From NCBI RefSeq assembly GCF_000411115.1, contig NZ_KE150256.1:1-64000 (forward strand): a stretch of 64,000 nt of DNA, in the 5' to 3' direction. The notes under the pieces are model-generated. The model worked only from the letters and a program-made list of their open reading frames with translations. It was not told the origin of the DNA and searched no databases. Source of the DNA: Capnocytophaga granulosa ATCC 51502. GTDB lineage: Bacteria; Bacteroidota; Bacteroidia; Flavobacteriales; Flavobacteriaceae. A program made the translations under genes and the position numbers. Shown piece by piece: positions 17,139 through 26,300 of this stretch; positions within the stretch are counted from its first letter, which is position 1, and the number at the start of each line of letters is the position of its first letter.

Positions 17139-18494
17139 ATGAATGATTTTCAATACGCTTATCCGTTTGCCTCTGTGATAGAAGAGGGGACGGCACACCA
17201 AAAGAATTTTATTTTTTCTCACTGTTCGGAACTGAAAGAAGACAATGCGGTGCCTTGCTTTTTTTGGGGTAATATCACTCAACCTTTTGTCGTGGCTAAG
17301 TGCTTGGCTACACTCGCCAAGACGGTAGCCTCCCAGTTTGCTATCGCCCCAGGGGTGTTGGCCAAGCTGCGCGACCCTATCATATCGGTAGGGAACCAAC
17401 AGCTGCTTTTTGAGGCTTTTTCCTCCTGCAATAGCGTATATGCACGTGTATCGCTTCATAATGAGGTACTCGATGGGGAGTTTCTCAAAAGTGGCTGTAC
17501 CAATATTGACTTCAATGATGCTACTGTACGTGCTTTCAATGCCGTAACCGCCTCAGAGCAAATGATCTTGGGCGTGGGACAAAAACAAACCCACTTTATC
17601 ACTGACAAGCATAAAACAGTAGAAAAGAAAGTAACCCTTCCCAACCGATGGATTAAAGGATTGGGCAATGTACAGGTGTATCTTTCAGAAATGGAACTAG
17701 CCTATCGCCTGAATAAGGCCGAGGCTATACAGCTCTTCCGCTCCTTGCCCAAACAAGCAGTAAAGACTGATTATTATTTAGTCAAGCGGGGTGTCAGCTA
17801 TGCCTTTGCCCCTACCCCTACTGCTGGAGCTATTAAGATAGGAGGCGCACACCGCCTGAACCTCTTACAGGGCTTACTACTGCTTGCCGATAGCCTTTTT
17901 ATCTACCGCAATCCCAGTGAGCAAACAGTAGCTTTTGTGCTCAACTTCAAGGGGGTAGAGATGCTTTTCTTACTTTCGGACAATGTATATCGCGGTTTTT
18001 CAGGAGATGGGCGCTATTTAGAAAATATGATAGAGGATGTACCTATGGAGTGGCTGGTAGGTATCAACAACTTCTTCAAAACCAATGAGGTATTCTCCCC
18101 TACTATGGTTTCTATTGAGAACGATATTAATTTGGGAACCATGAATACGCTGCAAGCTTCCTTATCTAGTATTGGGCTATTAGGCTATAATCTTTTGGAT
18201 AGGAATTATTTCTACCGTCGCCTGCCTTTCAAGCCAGAGCGCTTGGCAAGCCTCAATCCACGTTTGGAAAATGCTAAGAAACTCACTAAGAACAACGAGG
18301 TACAAATCATAGAACAGCACGATGATTTTGTCAAAGCCCATGTAAAAGGTACAGGAGGTGTTACCCATACGGTCATCATAGATGGCGACCATGCCCAATG
18401 TACCTGCAATTGGTATACCAATCACCAGACAAATCGCGGTCTGTGCAAGCATATCCTAGCCACTAAAATGATTGTCAATGAGACAGTAAGCTGA
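17139..18494 (+). CDS. SWIM zinc-finger protein
   Basis: This 451-residue protein carries a C-terminal SWIM motif: C421-x-C423, then 12 residues, then C436-x-H438 (CTCNWYTNHQTNRGLCKH), which binds zinc and is used for DNA or protein contact. The upstream 400 residues are not a known enzyme to my eye. To my knowledge, bacterial SWIM proteins such as YehQ of E. coli lie near MoxR AAA+ ATPase, VWA and DUF6493/MolR-like genes. Here only the DUF6493-like paralogues are close; no MoxR or VWA gene is in the window. The stop is 4 bp from that of the convergent plsC, with no room for a terminator. Confidence 0.75.
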   Translation: MNDFQYAYPFASVIEEGTAHQKNFIFSHCSELKEDNAVPCFFWGNITQPFVVAKCLATLAKTVASQFAIAPGVLAKLRDPIISVGNQQLLFEAFSSCNSVYARVSLHNEVLDGEFLKSGCTNIDFNDATVRAFNAVTASEQMILGVGQKQTHFITDKHKTVEKKVTLPNRWIKGLGNVQVYLSEMELAYRLNKAEAIQLFRSLPKQAVKTDYYLVKRGVSYAFAPTPTAGAIKIGGAHRLNLLQGLLLLADSLFIYRNPSEQTVAFVLNFKGVEMLFLLSDNVYRGFSGDGRYLENMIEDVPMEWLVGINNFFKTNEVFSPTMVSIENDINLGTMNTLQASLSSIGLLGYNLLDRNYFYRRLPFKPERLASLNPRLENAKKLTKNNEVQIIEQHDDFVKAHVKGTGGVTHTVIIDGDHAQCTCNWYTNHQTNRGLCKHILATKMIVNETVS

Positions 18495-18498
18495 TTGG

Positions 18499-19239
18499 CT
18501 AATGAGTATTATTTGTTAGGTGTTGTAATATGAGGGTGCGTACCTCTTCGCGTAGTACTTCTTTGTCCTCAAGGGTTTTGCCCTGAGTGTAGATAGGAGC
18601 TAATACATCTACCCGCATAACACCCATACTACCTGCAAAGCAACGAAAAGGGAAACGCTTTTTAGCATCATAGAAGACCATAGGTACTATGGGAATTTGG
18701 CACTCAATAGCAATGCGGAAAGCCCCGTCCTTAAAACTATCCAAGACGATCGACTCATCATCGGGAACACCCCCTTCGGGAAAAATGCAAATGCTCAGCT
18801 TATCAACTATACGCTCCTTAGCCTGCACATATACCTGCTTTCTACTCTGTGGGCTTTTCCTATCCACTAATATAGCCACTCGCCTGTAGAAGTAGCCAAA
18901 CAAAGGCAAGGCAGCTAATTCCTTTTTCCCTACAAATACAAAAGGATTCTCACTACAATAGAACATCAGCATAATATCCATCATACTACAATGATTGGCC
19001 ACGAGCATATAGCTATTATGGTCATTAGCTACCTTATATTCCCTTCTGATCTTGGGCAAAAAGCCCATGCCATAAAGGATAGGAGTTGCCCATAGGTGTC
19101 GCATAACCCAATACAAGGCACGATACCACTGCCTATGTGCAGTAAGCAGGAACAAGAGTGGCAATAGAAGTACTATAAGAGTGGTTACCAATATATAAAA
19201 CCAAGCTCTCCAAAGTAGCCAAAAGAGGTATTTAGGCAT
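18499..19239 (-). CDS. plsC: 1-acyl-sn-glycerol-3-phosphate acyltransferase
   Basis: The 246-residue membrane-bound acyltransferase has an N-terminal hydrophobic stretch (residues 8-33), the catalytic NHxxxxD motif (N82 H83 to D88, NHCSMMD), and the glycerophosphate-binding FPEG (153-156), in the usual order. It acylates lysophosphatidate to phosphatidate in the inner membrane. Length is normal for the PlsC family. It may be co-transcribed with the MFS genes that end just upstream of it, but a heptamer array separates them. Confidence 0.88.
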   Translation of the reverse strand: MPKYLFWLLWRAWFYILVTTLIVLLLPLLFLLTAHRQWYRALYWVMRHLWATPILYGMGFLPKIRREYKVANDHNSYMLVANHCSMMDIMLMFYCSENPFVFVGKKELAALPLFGYFYRRVAILVDRKSPQSRKQVYVQAKERIVDKLSICIFPEGGVPDDESIVLDSFKDGAFRIAIECQIPIVPMVFYDAKKRFPFRCFAGSMGVMRVDVLAPIYTQGKTLEDKEVLREEVRTLILQHLTNNTH

Positions 19240-19290
19240 TAGGGGGTAGGTTAGTGATTAGTGATTAGTGGTTAGTGATTAGTGGACTTT
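19236..19290. repeat. Heptamer array between plsC and the first MFS gene
   Basis: Units GTGATTA and GTGGTTA are repeated five to six times in one orientation. The last codons (STNH) and the stop of the MFS gene on the minus strand are built from it. Confidence 0.75.
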
Positions 19291-20729
19291 TTTAGGTAAC
19301 GGTTAAAGAGGTATATAAAAAAGGCGGTAAGTATACCCATTGCGAAGATTATATACCAAAACTTATTAGGGTGATATGTGTTCCATAATAGGTCTGAAAG
19401 CTCCGTAGCGGAGAGGTGTAACTTTTCTTGGGCTTGTTCAAAGTATTCCTTTTTGTTGAGGCCTTCAGGTAAGGTGATCGCCCGTTTGTCCAATTCCATT
19501 TTAAGCAAAGAATGCTTATCTGACCACTTATCATATAAGTTTCCTGAGAAAAAACCTGTAATATAGCTGCCCACCGCTATAGGTAAGAAATAGGTTCCTT
19601 GGTAGAGCGCTTCCTTTCCCTTAGGGGTGATTTTTGCTATAAAGGCAGAAATAGTAGGCCCTACGGCTATTTCCCCTATGGCAAAAATAGCTGTTCCCAA
19701 TACTGTAAAAGTAACTTCCTTAAACATAAAAGTAAGGGTAACCCCTATGGTCATCACTATAGTTCCGCGAATCATGGCTGAGACCTGATCCATTTTCATT
19801 ACAAAATAGGAGATAGACATCTGGGTTAGGATAATCATTATACAGTCTATATTGCCAAACCATTCCGCTTTTATCCGTCCGTTTTCGGTAAAAGTAGTTC
19901 CCAAAAAAGATATATTACGATTGATCCAATCACTTTGCTTAGAGGAATCCACCCAATCTTCTATAAAATTGGGCAAAGTATAGAACAATTGATTAAAAAC
20001 CGTCCAAAACCCTACCATAAGAAGCAACAGTATTGTTAGTTTCTTATCTTTTAAGGCTCCAACTATGTTCTGTACAGAGCCTTTTATCTCGGTTAGTAAG
20101 GGGATATTGTATTTTCTTTCCGCTTTGGGTTCCTTATAGAAGAAGAGAATCACAATAAGATTAAAGATAATTACCACCACTGCCTGTATAAAAATCACCT
20201 TCCACCCCATAGTAGTACGCAGGTAGGACGACATGGCAGGCCCTAATAGACCTCCTATATTACCCATCATATAGAAAAAACCGAACCCTAAGGTGCTATT
20301 ACCCTCATCGGTATGGCGTGCTATGATCCCTTGTACTACAGGACGAAAAAAGCTACACCCCACAGAAGCTAAGAGAAAAGCAAAATAGGTATCCCAATAG
20401 CTACTGGCAACACTCATCAGATAATAGCCTCCTCCCATGATGACACAAGAAATAAGCAAAGAGAGTTTGTAACCAATCCTATCGGCAATTACCCCAAAGA
20501 ACAATGGTAAGAGATACAGAATAGCGGTAATATGCGCCATGATATTCCCCTTCTGGGTATGGGTAAGGCCTAAGCCCCCCTCATCAGTACCTGCTACCAG
20601 ATAGAGAGCAAGCAGTGAAAAGATACTAAAATAAGCCCAACGCTCCGTTAGTTGTAGTAAATTCCCTACCCAAAAGGTAGAGGAAAATGATTTGAGAGTT
20701 TGTGTATAAGATCTTTTTTGTTCAGTCAT
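19272..20729 (-). CDS. MFS transporter (POT-like), copy 1
   Basis: This 485-residue protein has about 12 hydrophobic segments. It opens with FWVGNLLQLTERWAYFSIFSLLALYLV, which echoes the ExxERFxYY helix-1 region of proton-dependent oligopeptide transporters, and has an MFS loop signature IADRIGYKLSLL (residues 80-92). A hydrophilic loop with NFIEDWVDSS lies mid-protein. The next gene upstream is a clear paralogue, roughly 60 percent similar by eye, so the pair arose by tandem duplication. The first codon of the frame is TTG; I prefer the ATG one codon later. Substrate unknown; peptide or small-solute symport is the best guess. Confidence 0.75.
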   Translation of the reverse strand: MTEQKRSYTQTLKSFSSTFWVGNLLQLTERWAYFSIFSLLALYLVAGTDEGGLGLTHTQKGNIMAHITAILYLLPLFFGVIADRIGYKLSLLISCVIMGGGYYLMSVASSYWDTYFAFLLASVGCSFFRPVVQGIIARHTDEGNSTLGFGFFYMMGNIGGLLGPAMSSYLRTTMGWKVIFIQAVVVIIFNLIVILFFYKEPKAERKYNIPLLTEIKGSVQNIVGALKDKKLTILLLLMVGFWTVFNQLFYTLPNFIEDWVDSSKQSDWINRNISFLGTTFTENGRIKAEWFGNIDCIMIILTQMSISYFVMKMDQVSAMIRGTIVMTIGVTLTFMFKEVTFTVLGTAIFAIGEIAVGPTISAFIAKITPKGKEALYQGTYFLPIAVGSYITGFFSGNLYDKWSDKHSLLKMELDKRAITLPEGLNKKEYFEQAQEKLHLSATELSDLLWNTYHPNKFWYIIFAMGILTAFFIYLFNRYLKKSTNH

Positions 20730-20732
20730 CAA

Positions 20733-20820
20733 AATTAATGTTTAGGGTTTAGGGGGTAGTGGGTAGTGGTTAGTGGTTAGTAACTGACTGCTGACTACTG
20801 ACCACTGACTGCTGACTACT
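20733..20820. repeat. Heptamer array between the two MFS genes, with both orientations
   Basis: The left half has GTAGTGG and TTAGTGG units, the right half CTGACTG and CTGACTA units, which are the same repeat on the other strand, so the spacer can fold into an imperfect hairpin. The stop of MFS copy 2 lies in its right end. Confidence 0.75.
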
Positions 20821-22252
20821 GTTTTTTCACGACGATTTTATTATAGATAAAAACAGAGATAGCGGTAAAGGCACCCATAGCCAGTGTTATATACCACAAC
20901 TTATTGGGCTGATAGGTATTCCAGAGATAATCCGTAAGCTGAGTATGGGTCATTTGGAGTTTTTCTTGTGCTTGTTCAAAGAACTGTCGCTTACTCAAGC
21001 CCTCAGGAAGAGTTATCTGGCGAGAGGTAAGTTCCCGCTGAAGGAGAGAATACTTATCCGACCAAAGCTGGTAGAGGTTGCCTGTAACAAAGCCTATGAG
21101 GTAATTGGCCACTGCCACAGGTAAAAACAAGGTACCCTGATAGAGCGCTTCTTTTCCCTTAGGGGTAATCTGTGCTACATAGGCATAGAGGGTAGGACCT
21201 GCCATCATCTCCCCAGTGGCAAAAATTGCCGTACCTATAATGGTAAACCATACATTGTTAAAAACAAAAGTAAGCACCACCCCAAGTGTTGCAATCACTG
21301 TACCACGAATTAGGGCGCTGACCTGCTTCATTCGCATAATTATATAAGAGATAAGCACTTGGAAAATGATAATCATCACCGAGTCCAAATTACCAAACCA
21401 TTCGGCTTTGATCTGTCCATTCTCAGTAAGGGTTGTCCCTAAGAAAGGAATATACTTATTGATCCAAGCACTCTGAGTGGAGGAATCCACCCAGTCCTCT
21501 ATAAAGTTGGGCAAGGTATAAAAAAGCTGGTTATAGACCAACCAATAACCCACCATCAGAATCAGAAGTACCGAAAGCTTGGTATCCTTGAGCGCCTCGA
21601 TGATATTGTGGAAAGATCCCTTTATTTCGTCCAAAATAGGGACATTGTATTCTCTATTAACTTTTTTCTCTTTATAGAAAAAGAGCACTACTAAGAGATT
21701 GACTAAGATCATCGCAGCCCCCTGTAGGAAAATGATACGCCAACCCATAGTGGTACGCAAGTAAGAGGAAAAAGCAGGGCCGAAGAAGCCCCCTATGTTG
21801 GCCATCAGATAAAAGAGACCAAAACCCATAGTGCTCGTCTTCTCATCGGTAGTGCGAGCGATAATTCCAGAGGCCACAGGCTTGAAGAAGCTCCCTCCCA
21901 TAGCAGCAAACAAAAACGCTAAATAGATTGCCCAATAGCTATCAACCGTACCCATGAGGTAATAGCCTACTCCTATAATCACAAAGGCTATTATAAGAGA
22001 GAGCTTGTAACCAATACGGTCGGCTATTACCCCAAAGAAAAGTGGTAGAAAGAACTGTATCGCTGTTACATTGGCCAATATGTTTCCTTTCTGTATATGG
22101 CTTAGTCCTAATCCCCCCTCATCAGTGGAGGCTACTAAGTAAAGACCCAAGAGGGAAAAAACACCAAACCATGCGCCACGCTCGATGATTTGTAAGAAAT
22201 TTGCCACCCAAAAAGTAGGGTTGTAAGACTTAATGGTCTGTATGAAAGACAT
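20816..22252 (-). CDS. MFS transporter (POT-like), copy 2
   Basis: The 478-residue paralogue shares the helix-1 motif FWVANFLQIIERGAWFGVFS, the loop signature IADRIGYKLSLI, the NFIEDWVDSS loop and the C-terminal region with GKEALYQGT and PNKLWYI. About 12 membrane segments are visible. Retention of both copies suggests different substrates or dosage. It is preceded by the longest heptamer array in the window. Confidence 0.75.
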   Translation of the reverse strand: MSFIQTIKSYNPTFWVANFLQIIERGAWFGVFSLLGLYLVASTDEGGLGLSHIQKGNILANVTAIQFFLPLFFGVIADRIGYKLSLIIAFVIIGVGYYLMGTVDSYWAIYLAFLFAAMGGSFFKPVASGIIARTTDEKTSTMGFGLFYLMANIGGFFGPAFSSYLRTTMGWRIIFLQGAAMILVNLLVVLFFYKEKKVNREYNVPILDEIKGSFHNIIEALKDTKLSVLLILMVGYWLVYNQLFYTLPNFIEDWVDSSTQSAWINKYIPFLGTTLTENGQIKAEWFGNLDSVMIIIFQVLISYIIMRMKQVSALIRGTVIATLGVVLTFVFNNVWFTIIGTAIFATGEMMAGPTLYAYVAQITPKGKEALYQGTLFLPVAVANYLIGFVTGNLYQLWSDKYSLLQRELTSRQITLPEGLSKRQFFEQAQEKLQMTHTQLTDYLWNTYQPNKLWYITLAMGAFTAISVFIYNKIVVKKQ

Positions 22253-22458
22253 CTTTTTTAATTGTTAATTGTTAATTGTCAATTGTTAATGATTAGTGGT
22301 TAGTGATTAGTGGTTAGTGATTAGTGGTTAGTGATTAGTGGTTAGTGATTAGTGGTTAGTGATTAGTGATTAGTGATTAGCTGCTGACCGCTGACTACTG
22401 ACTACTAACCGTTGACTACTGACCGCTGACTACTGACCGCTGACTACCGACTGCTGAA
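22253..22458. repeat. Longest heptamer array (about 200 bp)
   Basis: The left part starts with ATTGTTA/ATTGTCA units and passes into some fifteen alternating GTGATTA and GTGGTTA units. The right part is CTGACCG, CTGACTA and similar, the opposite-strand form. The right end enters the coding sequence of the next gene and encodes its last residues (QQSVVSGQ). The two halves can pair over most of their length. Confidence 0.85.
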
Positions 22459-23344
22459 CATTGAGTACCTGGCGGGTGATCTTCTTATAGAAAAACGGAT
22501 AGGTAAGCCAATAGAATAGCCAGACAATAGGCATGAGTATCCATATAGCAAAATATAGATAGACATGAAAGCACTTGAGAAGGAACTTTCGGCGGGGACT
22601 TCCGTAAATGAGCCTTGCCCATATACCAAAGAGACGATTGGCTTTCTTCTCGGCTGAGAGTAGGAAGGGTTTTACTTGCACTCCTCCTTGAGCGACTATC
22701 TCTTTTTGTAAAGCAGGGCTGTAATCTGCTATTTGCTTGTGCTTTAATACAATTTCTCCATATTGGGTAGCGCTGGCAATATCTCTGTCAGATACCCCAG
22801 GAAGGGGGAAAATACGCAAATACCTATCTTTTTCCCCTGTAAAGAGCCAATGAACGATGGTCAGCACGCTGATATGGTTATGATGCCTATCCGTCAGAGC
22901 GATATTAGCCACTATAGGTGCGTTGTACTTTTGAAGCATCTGTCCTATTTTCTCTTGGGCCTTGATCCACATATTGCGCGTACCAGAGAGGGTAACCACG
23001 GGCTTTCCACTAAGCAAGTGCGCAGCCTGCTCACTCTTGAGGAAGGAGGTTATCGGGATAGAGGGTGAAAGGTACCACACCTGATAAGCCAAGACGACAA
23101 GACTATACTGCTGCTCCATTATAGCGGCAGGTAGAGGCTTTATTGGCTGGGGAATCTGGAGGAAAGACTCAGGGAAAGCCCCAAAGAAAGCCTCGTTGTT
23201 CCATGGAAAGGGAAAGGGAGTTTCCATTTCTATCTCATAGTAGTCCACTGATATACCTGCCCCTATGAAGGGAGCCACAAAGTGATCCACTATCTGTTTG
23301 AGCTGACCCGATTGGGAGTAATATACCACTAATATCCGTTCCAT
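22430..23344 (-). CDS. Flavodoxin-fold membrane-anchored protein, DarA-like (dialkylresorcinol/flexirubin family)
   Basis: The 304-residue protein starts ERILVVYYSQSGQLKQIVD, a flavodoxin-type phosphate-binding loop, continues with a Rossmann-like alpha/beta domain to about residue 190, and has a C-terminal hydrophobic hairpin at about 262-290 (FAIWILMPIVWLFYW). It resembles proteins named DarA (dialkylresorcinol condensing enzyme) in flexirubin pigment clusters of flavobacteria, but no darB or other pigment genes are near, so the pathway is uncertain. It starts 3 bp after the purL stop and is surely co-transcribed with it. A plain flavodoxin/NADPH quinone reductase-like role is the alternative. 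Confidence 0.55.
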   Translation of the reverse strand: MERILVVYYSQSGQLKQIVDHFVAPFIGAGISVDYYEIEMETPFPFPWNNEAFFGAFPESFLQIPQPIKPLPAAIMEQQYSLVVLAYQVWYLSPSIPITSFLKSEQAAHLLSGKPVVTLSGTRNMWIKAQEKIGQMLQKYNAPIVANIALTDRHHNHISVLTIVHWLFTGEKDRYLRIFPLPGVSDRDIASATQYGEIVLKHKQIADYSPALQKEIVAQGGVQVKPFLLSAEKKANRLFGIWARLIYGSPRRKFLLKCFHVYLYFAIWILMPIVWLFYWLTYPFFYKKITRQVLNVQQSVVSGQ

Positions 23345-23347
23345 CGG

Positions 23348-26300
23348 CTATTGCTGTTGCGCATTCTGAGCTTCTATCCACTTACGAGCATTGACAAAGG
23401 CTTCGAGCCATGGGGTTACCGCTCCTCTTAGCCCTACATAATAAGGCCATTGCCAAGGGAATATGGAGCGCTCTATATGGGGCATAGTTACCAAGTGTCG
23501 GCCTGTCTTATCACAGAGCATAGCCGCCTGATAGTCAGAGCCATTCGGATTGGCAGGGTAGCCCTCGTAGGTATATTTACCCACTATATTATAATCCTTT
23601 TCTTCCATAGGTAGGTAGAACTTACCCTCACCATGGGAGATCCATACCCCTAAGGTAGTACCTGCCAAAGTAGAAAGCATCACCGAGTTATTCTCGGGAA
23701 TCGTTACTGAGACAAAGCCCGTTTCGTGCTTATGGCTATCGTTGTGCTTCATTTTGCCGTGCTCGCTATGTTCGGGGTTAATCAGTTCCAATTCCATAAA
23801 TAGCTGGCAGCCATTGCAAATCCCCACAGAAAGCGTGTCGGGGCGCGCAAAGAAATTGTCCAGCGCCTTCTTTGCCTTTTCGTTATAGAGCAAGGCACCA
23901 GCCCAACCCTTGGCACTACCCAGTACATCGGAGTTAGAGAAGCCCCCTACGGCACCTATAAACTGTACCTCTTCGAGGGTCTCACGGCCAGAGGTCAGGT
24001 CGGTTGTATGTACGTCCTTCACATCAAAGCCTGCCAAATAGAGCGCATTGGCCATTTCGCGTTCGGAGTTGCTACCCTTTTCACGGATAACAGCAGCCAC
24101 AGGTCGCTTGCCCTGAGGTCTCACTGGTTTTTCCCCTGTAAAATGCGCAGGGAAAGTATATTGCAAAGGCTGTTCTGAGTAGTTTTGGTAACGCTCAGTT
24201 GCCTTGTCATTAGCCGTTTGTTGTTTGTCTAACAGATAAGAGGTCAAGTACCATACATCACGGCACTCGGCTATATTGAACCTATAGGTTTGTCCCTGAT
24301 GTGTAAGGATAAGCTCCTCGCCTTGGGTCACTGTTCCTATCTTAGCATAGCGAACCCCTTGAGCCTTGAGATCGTCCTCTATGGATTGATCCGCTTGGAG
24401 TACCACGGCTACATTCTCGGCAAAGAGCACTTTGAGAAGATCCTCTTCCGCTAAAGCCGTTAGGTCAATCTCGGGAGCCAACTCATTGTCGGCAAAGCAC
24501 ATCTCCAAGAGAGTAGTAATGAGTCCCCCACTTCCTACATCATGTCCTGCCTGTATCTTCCCTTCGCTGATGAGCGCTTGTACGGCATTGAAAACCTTTT
24601 TAAACTCAGCGGCATCCTTCACAGTAGGTGCTGTAGCTCCTACTTTACCTAATATCTGTGCAAAGGCCGAACCACCCAACTGATAGTTATCACCAGAGAA
24701 ATTGATATAATAGAGCGCACCGCCGTCCTTTTTCAATACAGGTTCCACTACCTTCTGTATATCAGTACAATGGGCAGCAGCCGAAATGATCACCGTACCA
24801 GGGGCCATCACATCGCCCCCATCAGGATATTTTTGTTTCATAGAAAGGGAATCCTTACCTGTAGGAATATTGATACCCAGCTCTATAGCAAAGTCAGAAG
24901 CTGCTTGTACAGCCTCGTACAACCGAGCGTCTTCGCCAGGATTGCGACAAGGCCACATCCAATTGGCTGAAAGAGAAACTCCCGCCAGTCCATTTTCCAA
25001 AGGAGCAAAGAGGATATTGGTCAAAGCCTCCGCTATAGCGTTGCGGCTACCTGCGGTAGGGCTGATAAGGGCAGTTAAGGGCGAATGACCAATACTGGTA
25101 GCAATACCCTCTTTGCCCTGATAGTCGAGTGCCATTACCCCCACATTGTTCAGCGGTAGTTGAAGCGCTCCTACGCATTGTTGCTTGGCTACCTTGCCTC
25201 CCACACAACGATCCACCTTGTTGGTCAGCCAGTCCTTACAAGCTACACTTTCGAGCTGTAGCACTTGGCTTAGATAGGTGTATACTTGGCTGGGGTAATA
25301 GGTAAGATCCTCGTACTGAACAGACACTTTTTTGTCCGTCATTACCGTTTTGGGCGAACTACCAAAAAGGGCAGAGAGATCTAAGTCCATAGGACGAGAA
25401 CCTTTCTTTTGGGAGGTGATACTAAAGTGCTTATCGGCGGTTACCTCTCCCACCTCATACATAGGGGCACGTTCTCGCTCGGCAATAGCCTTAAGCTCAT
25501 TCAAAGCCTTTTCGGGCAATACCAAGCCCATACGTTCTTGGGATTCGTTGCCGATGATCTCCTTATCCGAGAGTGTCGGGTCACCTATAGGAAGTGCATC
25601 CAAGTCGATACGCCCCCCTGTCTCTTCTATCAGTTCGGAAAGACAATTGAGGTGTCCGCCAGCCCCATGGTCATGGATAGAGACAATCGGGTTTTCTTTG
25701 GATTCCACAAGGGCACGAATGGCGTTGGCCACACGCTTTTGCATCTCAGGGTTGGAACGCTGAATAGCGTTCAGCTCAATCCCAGAGCCGAAAGCCCCTG
25801 TATTGGCTGAGGAGACAGCTGCGCCTCCCATACCAATACGATAGTTATCCCCACCAAGAATCACAATTTTGTCCCCTTCGTGGGGAGTATGTTTGATAGC
25901 TTGGGAAGCCTTGGCATAGCCCACGCCCCCGGCCTGCATGATTACCTTGTCAAACCCTAATTTGCGTCCGTCCTCCTCATGCTCAAAAGTAAAGACAGAA
26001 CCAGCGATGAGTGGCTGACCAAATTTGTTACCAAAATCACTTGCTCCGTTGGAAGCCTTAATCAGTATATCCATAGGTGTTTGGTAGAGCCAAGCGCGCT
26101 CGGCCATACCCTTTTCCCAAGGGCGATCTTCCTCCAAGCGAGGGTAAGCTGTCATATAGACTGCTGTTCCTGCCAGCGGCAACGACCCCTGTCCGCCTGC
26201 CAATCGGTCACGAATCTCTCCTCCTGAACCTGTAGCCGCTCCATTGAAAGGCTCCACTGTAGTGGGGAAGTTATGCGTTTCCGCCTTGAGAGAGAGCACC

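Noticed and set aside
22253..22458. CRISPR array
   Set aside because: The repeated unit is seven bases and continuous, with no spacers and no cas genes.
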